A DNA stretch of 7,718 nucleotides from Candidatus Hydrothermarchaeota archaeon (GTDB lineage Archaea; Hydrothermarchaeota; Hydrothermarchaeia; Hydrothermarchaeales; BMS3B): the NCBI GenBank assembly GCA_015521945.1, contig WANG01000147.1, positions 1 to 7,718 on the forward strand. The letters run 5' to 3'. The notes beneath the pieces are model-generated. The model had not been told where the DNA came from, made no database searches, and worked only from the letters and a program-made list of their open reading frames with translations. This document shows, one piece after another, positions 1 to 5,235 of the stretch. The first letter of the stretch is position 1. Every line of letters begins with the position of its first letter. The position numbers and the translations under genes were made by a program.

Positions 1-27
1 AGCGGCTTCTGCGTGCTTTTTTCCTGC

Positions 28-573
28 TCACAGCTTCTCCTTCAGCAGGTTTATTATGTCGCTCTTTATCTCCATCATTCCGTGGCTCACAAACTTTATC
101 TCACCCTCAATCTGCTCAAATCGCTTATCCACCTGCTCAAACCTCTTATCAACCTGCTCAAAGCGCCTGTTCATCTCATCCCTGAGCTCCTTTATCTCAC
201 CCTCAACCTTCTCAAAGCGCTTATCTATCTGCTCAAAACGCCTGTTAACGTCCTCCTTGAACTCCCTTATATTCTCTTCAATCTGCTCAAACCGCCTGTT
301 CACCTCTTCAAATCGCCTCTCAACCTCGCCGAACCCCCTCTCCTGCTCCCTCCGTATCTGGCTCACAACCAAGAGGAGCACCTCAGAGTCGGTGAGCTTC
401 TTGCCCTCCCTTATCTTTGTAACTATGGTCTCAAAAGCCTCCCTGACGACCGCATCAAGCAGAACAGAGGCAGCCTCCATGCCATCTGCTGCCAGCGTAA
501 CCTCAGCCAGGAATGCTGAAGAGAAGTACCACAGCGGTGGAATCCTCAATACCGTAAACGCGGAATTGGCCAT
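28..573 (-). CDS. Coiled-coil protein with RRFEQ-type repeats, function unknown
   Basis: I do not recognise a characterised family. The 181-residue product has a short N-terminal stretch, a helical segment (about residues 32-75), and a long charged coiled coil (about 73-165). The coil is built from seven-residue units such as RRFEQID and KRFEQVD, with Phe/Val/Ile at core positions; it ends in a short amphipathic helix. There is no signal peptide I trust and no transmembrane segment, so it is probably cytosolic and oligomeric. Similar repeat coils occur in many archaeal and cyanobacterial proteins of unknown role, some fused to nuclease-like domains; no such domain is visible here. The start is uncertain: ATG at 573 has only a weak upstream GTGAG, and ATG at 480 (Met32) would remove an N-terminus that looks less protein-like. 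It is divergent from the 704-1075 gene. The stop is TGA at 28-30. Its base composition looks more AT-rich than the replication operon. Confidence 0.72.
   Translation of the reverse strand: MANSAFTVLRIPPLWYFSSAFLAEVTLAADGMEAASVLLDAVVREAFETIVTKIREGKKLTDSEVLLLVVSQIRREQERGFGEVERRFEEVNRRFEQIEENIREFKEDVNRRFEQIDKRFEKVEGEIKELRDEMNRRFEQVDKRFEQVDKRFEQIEGEIKFVSHGMMEIKSDIINLLKEKL
112..324 (-). repeat. Coding tandem repeats, 21-bp units in a 75-bp higher-order period
   Basis: Within the coiled-coil gene, 21-bp units beginning ctgctcaaa or close variants start at 112, 133, 154, 208, 229, 283 and 304. The pairs 133/154, 208/229 and 283/304 recur exactly every 75 bp. This corresponds to a 25-residue protein period (two heptads plus an eleven-residue stretch). 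The units are degenerate and stay in frame, so they reflect duplication of coiled-coil segments rather than a non-coding array. Confidence 0.8.
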
Positions 574-703
574 CTTCTCACAAGCAGAAAAGCAGAATTT
601 TCATCAACATCAGCTTCGGAAGGTTATCAGGAGTCCTGGCACACCTGGTTGCATCAGCACCTGCACGAGGTTAGGGTGCGCATACCAAAAGGAGGTGTGC
701 GGC
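574..703. promoter_or_regulatory. Divergent intergenic region, no clear TATA box
   Basis: This 130-bp gap separates two divergently transcribed genes, so it must hold the start region for the plus-strand cyclophilin-like gene and probably for the minus-strand coiled-coil gene. I see no convincing archaeal TATA/BRE element on either strand. There is only a modestly AT-rich patch around 585-605, and a short direct repeat of agcagaa at about 583-597. The call as a promoter region rests on gene orientation only. Confidence 0.3.
691..697 (+). promoter_or_regulatory. Shine-Dalgarno site of the cyclophilin-like gene
   Basis: GGAGGTG lies six bases before the ATG at 704. It is a near-perfect match to the archaeal anti-SD complement. 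It fixes the start of this gene inside a much longer open frame that runs in from position 56 antisense to the coiled-coil gene. Confidence 0.85.
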
Positions 704-1075
704 ATGAGGGTTCTAATATCCGCGGGTGAAGTTGAGGTTGAGGGTGAGCTCTACCCCACCCCCACGGGCAGGAAAGTGTGGGAGGCGCTGCCCATAGAGT
801 CGGTTGCGCACCGCTGGGGCGACGAGATTTACTTCAGCGCCGGGGTGGATGCCGAGCTGGAGGAAGATGCAAGAGCCGAGCAGGAGGTGGGCAACATCTG
901 CTACTGGTGCGAGGGCAGGGCGGTGGCGATATTCTTCGGCAGAACCCCCGCAAGCACCTCACACAAGCCTGTGGCGGTTGAGCCCGTTAACCTCATAGGC
1001 AGGCTCACGGGAGATGCGGGCATCCTGAGGAAGGTGAAGGAGGGGGAGCGCATCCGGATGAGCAGGCTGCCTTAG
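704..1075 (+). CDS. Cyclophilin-like fold protein (TM1367/DUF369-type)
   Basis: This 123-residue protein resembles the small cyclophilin-like family of archaea and thermophilic bacteria typified by Thermotoga TM1367. Visible family-like motifs are the segment HRWGDEIYF (about residues 36-44), then a Gly-x-Ile-x-Tyr-Trp motif (64-68), then IFFGRTPAS (76-84), and a C-terminal VNLIGRL (95-101). The fold is a cyclophilin-type beta barrel; the family has no firmly established enzymatic role that I know of, so peptidyl-prolyl isomerase activity should not be assumed. The length is normal for the family. The start is set by a strong SD six bases upstream. The gene is monocistronic as far as can be seen and converges on the cetZ-like C gene; its TAG stop overlaps that gene's TAA stop. 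Confidence 0.8.
   Translation: MRVLISAGEVEVEGELYPTPTGRKVWEALPIESVAHRWGDEIYFSAGVDAELEEDARAEQEVGNICYWCEGRAVAIFFGRTPASTSHKPVAVEPVNLIGRLTGDAGILRKVKEGERIRMSRLP
1072..1075. other. Convergent gene overlap with interlocked stop codons
   Basis: The plus-strand stop TAG (1073-1075) and the minus-strand stop TAA (complement of 1072-1074) share two bases, so the two genes overlap by four bases with no intergenic space. There is no room for a conventional U-tract terminator between them; any terminator must lie inside the opposite gene. Confidence 0.95.
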
Positions 1076-2184
1076 CCTTCTCTCCTCCCCCCGCTCTCAA
1101 CCTCCTCCAGCAGGGAGTGGAGCCCCTTGGCCAGGGAGGCGACCTCCTCAGCCTTCGCCTCCAGCAGCCTGAGCCTCTCCCCCAGCTTCGCAGCCTGCAG
1201 CCTGCCCTCGGCTGCTCCCTTTGCCAGGGCGTAGAGGTACCTGAGCCTCTCCGACTCCGCGATGCCCGAGTAAACCACCATAACCTCAACCCTCTCAGCC
1301 CCCCTCACCGGCACATCACCGCCCCTCACCTCGGCGCACACGTTCTCCTCAATCCACAGCCTCGCGGGGATGCTGCCCACGAAGTCGGTGTACTTCCTGG
1401 GACCGTACACCACCACCAGCGCACGCGAGGCGCTCTCAACCCTGCAGGGCAGCACGGGGGAGCTGGACGCCTGCTTAGTCAGCTCCACCACCAGCTCTGG
1501 GGTAGGGGCATCCTTCCCCAGCTCCCTGGCGGCAAACCCCAGGGTTGAGACACCCGACAGGGTGTTTATCACATCCCTGGCGCCCAGCACCCTGCTGCCC
1601 AGCTCCTCCGGGGAGGAGTACTCCCCCACCCTGAGCAGCCTTGAGAAGCACTCTACCACCCTCCTGTTGACGGCGTTGAGCTGGGTCTGCACCCTCCCCC
1701 TGCTCAGGCTTGCGACATCAACCGGAAACACGGCATCGCTCACCTCGGCAATCCGCCTGAAACTCTGGGCAAAGTTGGCGAGCACCCTGGGCTCTGCATC
1801 TTCATCCGGCAGTATCCCCAAGTGGTACACGGGCTCCGAGTAGCTCCTCTTCAGCTCATCTATGAGCACGTCAGCCGCCCCGCCGGTGCCGCCCCCGTAG
1901 GCTGACACCACCACCAGGCAGTCAAACACCTTCTTCACCCTGTCTATAACCTCAACCACCCTGTACCTGTCCCCGTCAAAGGCGTCCCTCCCCATGCTCA
2001 GGTCCCTTCCCGTGCCGTTGCCGTCAAGCAGCCTGTCCCCCACAAGCAGGCTGTGCCTGTGCTGCAGCGCCCTGAGGGTGAGCTCGTCGGTATCAAGCAG
2101 CACCGCCTCTATTTTAAGCCTGCGCGCAAGCTCGTGGGCTATCCTGCACCCCGCCCTTCCGGCGCCCACCACCACGGTACGCAA
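1072..2184 (-). CDS. Divergent CetZ-like tubulin/FtsZ-superfamily protein (paralogue C)
   Basis: This 370-residue protein has the tubulin-superfamily layout: a T1 loop GAGRAGCRI (about 7-15), a T3 loop with GNGTG (55-59), the signature loop GGGTGGA (97-103), H7 with Asn173, and a T7-like segment GARDVINTL (201-209). In canonical CetZ the T7 loop is Asp-Ala-Ser-Glu; here it is Gly-Ala-Arg-Asp, so the first acid is lost and the second is conserved as Asp204. GTP binding is likely, and hydrolysis may be altered. Residues from about 310 form a predicted coiled coil ending in a polar Gly/Arg tail. The start is TTG at 2184: the resulting Met-Arg-Thr-Val N-terminus aligns with that of CetZ-A, and GGTGA sits four bases upstream. 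GTG at 2175 is an alternative. The gene lies 12 bp after the membrane-protein stop and in the same frame. It is the last gene of the minus-strand operon; its stop is TAA. Confidence 0.85.
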   Translation of the reverse strand: MRTVVVGAGRAGCRIAHELARRLKIEAVLLDTDELTLRALQHRHSLLVGDRLLDGNGTGRDLSMGRDAFDGDRYRVVEVIDRVKKVFDCLVVVSAYGGGTGGAADVLIDELKRSYSEPVYHLGILPDEDAEPRVLANFAQSFRRIAEVSDAVFPVDVASLSRGRVQTQLNAVNRRVVECFSRLLRVGEYSSPEELGSRVLGARDVINTLSGVSTLGFAARELGKDAPTPELVVELTKQASSSPVLPCRVESASRALVVVYGPRKYTDFVGSIPARLWIEENVCAEVRGGDVPVRGAERVEVMVVYSGIAESERLRYLYALAKGAAEGRLQAAKLGERLRLLEAKAEEVASLAKGLHSLLEEVESGGRREG

Positions 2185-2196
2185 GCCCTCACCGTC

Positions 2197-3012
2197 CTAC
2201 CCGAGCTCGCCCCTTCTGCGCCTCAGCAGAGCCACCACCAGAGCGGCTACAGCGAGGAGCCCCACACCGGCTCCGGCGTACCTCACCAGCCTTGCCCGCT
2301 GCTCCGCCTCCGCGAGCCTCATCTGCGCCTCCGAGAGCACGTCCTGGGCTATGCTCAGGGCGTTCTCGGCGCTCTTCTTGGCTAAGGGAATGCTCCCCCT
2401 GCGGTGCAGCTCCTCGGCGGTGCTCAGGGAGCTTTTCGCCGTGCTCAGCCTCTCCCTGAGGTCACCGGCTTCACCCACCTCCTCAAGCCTCTGCAGCACC
2501 TCCTGGGCTCTCGCGATGGTGCTCTCAGCCTCCCTCATGGTCTCAAGGGTCTGGGTTATCAGCTCGCTGCTCACGTTGAGGTAGAGCTCCACCTCCCTCT
2601 GCACCCCCTGGTTCTCCTCATCGTAGTACACGTAGGTTGAAACCTCCACCGCCTTCAGCACCGTGAAGCGCTTTACCACGGGAGCGCTGCCGAACACCTT
2701 GATTCTAACCCACTCCAGCCCCTCCGGCAGGGGCACCTCAACCTTCCCCTTCCTGAAGCTCTGGGTTCTGCCGTCGCTGAATCTCACCTCCACAAGGGGC
2801 TCCGAGAGCGCCACGCTCACGTTCAGCCGTGCCTCTCTGGGCTCGGGACCCAGCTTCTCCAGCACCACCGTTGCGGCCACGGGGTCGCCTATGCTGGCGT
2901 TTCCCTGGGGGGAAATTCTGGCTTCCCCCACCTTCAGGTAGTCGGGAAACTCAGCCCCCTGCACCGCACCCGCCAGCATCAAAAGAACCACCAAACCTCT
3001 GAGCACTCCCAT
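2197..3012 (-). CDS. Secreted-domain protein with coiled coil and C-terminal TM anchor
   Basis: No family is recognised. The 271-residue product has a signal peptide (about 1-19, hydrophobic VVLLMLAG ending near VQG/AEF) and a beta-rich domain (about 20-148) resembling the Ig-like/CARDB-type domains of archaeal surface proteins. An Ala/Glu/Leu-rich helical coiled coil follows (about 150-242), then one transmembrane helix (245-263) and a short basic cytosolic tail, RRRRGELG. Three N-glycosylation sequons (Asn38, Asn64, Asn146) are in the predicted outside part. Inferred topology is outside domain and coil, inside tail. The start at 3012 is preferred because GAGGAG stands six bases upstream; the in-frame ATG at 3018 abuts that SD. 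It lies 10 bp after gene B and 12 bp before gene C, so it is very probably co-translated with two tubulin homologues and may be a surface or envelope partner of them. The stop is TAG. Confidence 0.8.
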   Translation of the reverse strand: MGVLRGLVVLLMLAGAVQGAEFPDYLKVGEARISPQGNASIGDPVAATVVLEKLGPEPREARLNVSVALSEPLVEVRFSDGRTQSFRKGKVEVPLPEGLEWVRIKVFGSAPVVKRFTVLKAVEVSTYVYYDEENQGVQREVELYLNVSSELITQTLETMREAESTIARAQEVLQRLEEVGEAGDLRERLSTAKSSLSTAEELHRRGSIPLAKKSAENALSIAQDVLSEAQMRLAEAEQRARLVRYAGAGVGLLAVAALVVALLRRRRGELG

Positions 3013-3022
3013 ATCCATCTCC

Positions 3023-4021
3023 TCACAGCCTTATATCCTCAAGCAGGCTCTTTATATCCTCGGGCATCCCCTTCCTGCGCTCCTCCTTCTGAAGGGCGTA
3101 CCTCTCCATCACGCCTTCCACACCCGTAATTATCATCCCCGCACTTAAATATTTGGAGCCCGGCATGTCCCTCATGTGCACCTCCACCTCCGCACCGAGC
3201 CTCTCCATAAGCCACTTCCTGGCGAAGCTCTCCCCGTACACCGCCCTCGCCTCCCCCGTTAGGAGCACGCACACCTTCTCCACCTCCAGCCCCTCGGTAT
3301 CTATGAACACCCTGTCTCTCAGCATCCTGAAGAACACGTCCCTCAGGGGTATGCGCTCCGCCCTCAGGCGCAGGTAGGCAACGCTCGCCGTCTTCCCCCT
3401 GAGCTCCCTCATCAGGTGGGTGTGGGAGAAGGTTGACAGGAACCCTCGCAGGGTCTCGGTGAGCTCCCTGTGAGCCGCCGCCAGCTCCTCCCCCCTTCCC
3501 GTGAGCACCCCCAGCTCAAGCAGTATGCACCCGTCAACGCTCTCCAGCACCTCCCTTCCGTACCTTGATACGTTCCTTATGTAGTGCATCCCCTCGCTCC
3601 TTGAGGGCAGCACAAAGGCGCCGAAGAGCTTCGGCGAGTAGAGCCTCCTCAGCCTCTCCGCAACCACGGGCGTACCCCCGGTGCCGGTGCCGCCCCCGAG
3701 CCCTGCCAAGAGCATGAAGGCACCCCCCGCGGAAGCCCTGCGCACAGCCCGCAGCAGCAGCTCAATCTCCTCCTCCATTATCCTCCTCCCCAGCTCCACA
3801 TCACCTCCAGTTCCGTGCCCCTTGACCCTGCTCCTCCCTATCAGCACCCTGCACTCCGGGGGGATGTGCCTCAGGCTGAGCAGCGCCTCGCTGGTGTCGC
3901 AGGCAACCCCTCTGGTCTCCCTGTGGGACAGCATGCTGAGCAGGGTTGAGAGGGCATCCTGCCTGTGCATCGCATCAACCGCAGCACACCCTGCACCGCC
4001 GATGCCGATGAAGGAGAGCAT
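3023..4021 (-). CDS. Degenerate FtsZ/CetZ-like protein lacking T7 catalytic acids (paralogue B)
   Basis: This 332-residue tubulin-superfamily protein is shorter than CetZ-A. The nucleotide-binding half is well preserved: an FtsZ-style T1 loop GIGGAGCAAV (6-15), a T3 loop KGHGTGG (67-73) and the signature GGGTGTG (109-115) followed by PVVAE as in FtsZ. The C-terminal half diverges. The T7 region aligned to DASE of CetZ-A reads TASV (about 211-214), so both acids that complete the GTPase site of the neighbouring subunit are gone. The helix-7 Asn that contacts guanine is replaced by Thr (about 188). It may bind nucleotide but probably cannot trigger hydrolysis in a partner, which suits a cap, regulator or hetero-oligomer subunit (inference). 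It ends in a helical tail IKSLLEDIRL similar to the tails of A and C. The start ATG follows cetZ-A by 9 bp, with GGGTGG as SD. The stop is TGA. Confidence 0.85.
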   Translation of the reverse strand: MLSFIGIGGAGCAAVDAMHRQDALSTLLSMLSHRETRGVACDTSEALLSLRHIPPECRVLIGRSRVKGHGTGGDVELGRRIMEEEIELLLRAVRRASAGGAFMLLAGLGGGTGTGGTPVVAERLRRLYSPKLFGAFVLPSRSEGMHYIRNVSRYGREVLESVDGCILLELGVLTGRGEELAAAHRELTETLRGFLSTFSHTHLMRELRGKTASVAYLRLRAERIPLRDVFFRMLRDRVFIDTEGLEVEKVCVLLTGEARAVYGESFARKWLMERLGAEVEVHMRDMPGSKYLSAGMIITGVEGVMERYALQKEERRKGMPEDIKSLLEDIRL

Positions 4022-4030
4022 CCATCCACC

Positions 4031-5170
4031 CTATATGGTCTCAATGTCCCCCAGCAGGTGGCTGAGCTCCCTCTCATCCCTCTGCTCCGCGCTCACCTTC
4101 TCCTGAATCACCTTCGCACGCTCAAGCAGCCTCTTCAGCCTCTCCACCCTGGTAAGCCCCGCCAGCAGCACCACGCACCCCACGTGCTTCTCCTTGGGCA
4201 GCGGATAGTCTCCGCCCCTCACCTCCGTGCCCTCAATGGCGCTCTCCAGCCACTGTCTCGCCTTCTCAATACCCTTCCTGTCCAGAAGCTCCGGGGGACC
4301 CGCTATAACTATGAGCGCCCTGGTGGCAGAGTGGTAGTCGCAGGGCAGCAGCAGCCTCCCCTTAACCGCCCTCTTGGTCACCGAGAGAATCCTGGAAGCT
4401 CTCCCCACGTCGTACTCGTCCCTCCTGAATATCCTCCCCAGCACCCCTGGCTTCCTGACCTCCTCAGAAGCGTACCCGATGGTGCATATACCCCCGTCCT
4501 TCAGGGTGTTTATTATCTCGCTGGCATCCACCACCATCTCGCCCACGTGCTTTCGGTTCTTTACCTCCCCCGCCCTGCACAGTATTCCAAGGCGCTTGAC
4601 TATCTCGTCGTTTATCCTGTCGTACGCCTCCCGCACGCTCTCCCCGCTCCTCAGGAACGCCCCGTTGTCCACCAGAATCACCGCATCTGGATGAGGCATG
4701 AGCGCCTTCAGGCTCCTGGCGGTGTTCAGGGTGTATATATCCCCCTCATTCTCGGCGGGCAGGATGCCTATGGCGTACACCGGCTCATCGTACACCTCCT
4801 TCAGGTGCCTCGCCACCACGCTTATGCTTCCGCTTCCCGTGCCCCCTCCCAGGCCTGCAACCACAAAGAAGGCGTCAAAAGAGCTCACATTCAGCTTCGC
4901 TATCTTGTTCAGTATTATCTCAATCTCATCCTCCGCAATCTCCGCCGCGAGCTTGTTATCAGCCCCCACGCCGTGTCCCTTCACCACCGTCTCCCCTATC
5001 AGAATCCTGTTCTCCTTAGGTATGTGCTGCAGCCCCATCAGGTCTGACATCGCCGTGTTCACCGCCACCGCCTCAAAGGTGTGGGGCACGTGGCTCTGTC
5101 TGTCCCTCATTATGAACAGGTCTGCAATCTTGCCACCCGCCTGTCCCAGACCAATAACCATCACCCTCAT
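4031..5170 (-). CDS. cetZ: CetZ tubulin-like GTPase (paralogue A, canonical)
   Basis: CetZ proteins are archaeal tubulin/FtsZ-superfamily GTPases; in haloarchaea CetZ1 controls rod shape and motility. This 379-residue protein has every expected element. These are the T1 loop GLGQAGGKI (7-15), T3 VKGHGVG (63-69), signature GGGTGSG (108-114), ribose/guanine-contact region VDNGAF (167-172), helix 7 YDRIND with Asn187, and T7 loop DASEI with Asp215 and Glu218, followed by a C-terminal domain with VRGGDYPLP (317-325). It should bind and hydrolyse GTP and polymerise in the cytosol. The C-terminal 30 residues are a charged helix ending LSHLLGDIETI. The start ATG at 5170 has GGAGG eight bases upstream, lying in the loop of a small hairpin. 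It follows priS by 26 bp, with TATA-like elements just upstream, so it may open a separate transcription unit for the cytoskeletal genes. The stop is TAG. Confidence 0.93.
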   Translation of the reverse strand: MRVMVIGLGQAGGKIADLFIMRDRQSHVPHTFEAVAVNTAMSDLMGLQHIPKENRILIGETVVKGHGVGADNKLAAEIAEDEIEIILNKIAKLNVSSFDAFFVVAGLGGGTGSGSISVVARHLKEVYDEPVYAIGILPAENEGDIYTLNTARSLKALMPHPDAVILVDNGAFLRSGESVREAYDRINDEIVKRLGILCRAGEVKNRKHVGEMVVDASEIINTLKDGGICTIGYASEEVRKPGVLGRIFRRDEYDVGRASRILSVTKRAVKGRLLLPCDYHSATRALIVIAGPPELLDRKGIEKARQWLESAIEGTEVRGGDYPLPKEKHVGCVVLLAGLTRVERLKRLLERAKVIQEKVSAEQRDERELSHLLGDIETI

Positions 5171-5173
5171 CTG

Positions 5174-5189
5174 TGCAGCCTCCGCTGCA
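5174..5189 (-). promoter_or_regulatory. Hairpin presenting the cetZ-A ribosome-binding site
   Basis: On the minus strand TGCAGC-GGAG-GCTGCA forms a perfect six-base-pair stem with a four-base loop. The loop plus the next stem base make the SD GGAGG, eight bases before the cetZ-A ATG. Pairing would hold the SD in an exposed loop or partly mask it. The inverted repeat is exact; a regulatory role is inference. Confidence 0.5.
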
Positions 5190-5195
5190 GGAAAT

Positions 5196-5235
5196 TTTAT
5201 ATCTCCTGCTTATATATACCTTTACTTTCCCTCTC
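5196..5235 (-). promoter_or_regulatory. Candidate archaeal promoter (TATA/BRE-like) for the cetZ cluster
   Basis: Reading the minus strand, GAAAGTAAAGG precedes TATATATAAG (about 5210-5219), a good match to an archaeal BRE plus TATA box. A second AT-rich box ATATAAAA lies at 5196-5203. The first would place transcription start near 5187, giving a leader of about 17 bases before the cetZ-A ATG; the second would give an almost leaderless start. The AT-richness stands out in GC-rich surroundings, although it overlaps the last codons of priS. Confidence 0.5.

Noticed and set aside
17..22. Run of six T on the plus strand as a terminator
   Set aside because: It is on the wrong strand for the coiled-coil gene, and no plus-strand gene end is visible before it in the window.
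112..324. Repeat array considered as a CRISPR
   Set aside because: The 21-bp units are degenerate, partly contiguous, without unique spacers of regular length, and encode coiled-coil heptads in frame.
56..703. Long plus-strand open frame upstream of and in frame with the cyclophilin-like gene
   Set aside because: Its first part is antisense to the coiled-coil gene and gives a Ser/Leu-rich low-complexity translation. The strong SD at 691-697 and the family length place the real start at 704.
3028..3062. Two TATA-like GATATAA(A/G) sequences just before the membrane-protein gene
   Set aside because: They are codons for the repeated Glu-Asp-Ile of the paralogue B tail. They lack a clear BRE, and the 10-bp gene spacing makes a separate promoter unnecessary.
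3965..5047. 360-codon open frame on the plus strand opposite cetZ-A
   Set aside because: The translation is Pro/His/Leu/Arg-rich without domain motifs, and the opposite strand is a clear CetZ. It is a by-product of GC-rich codon use.
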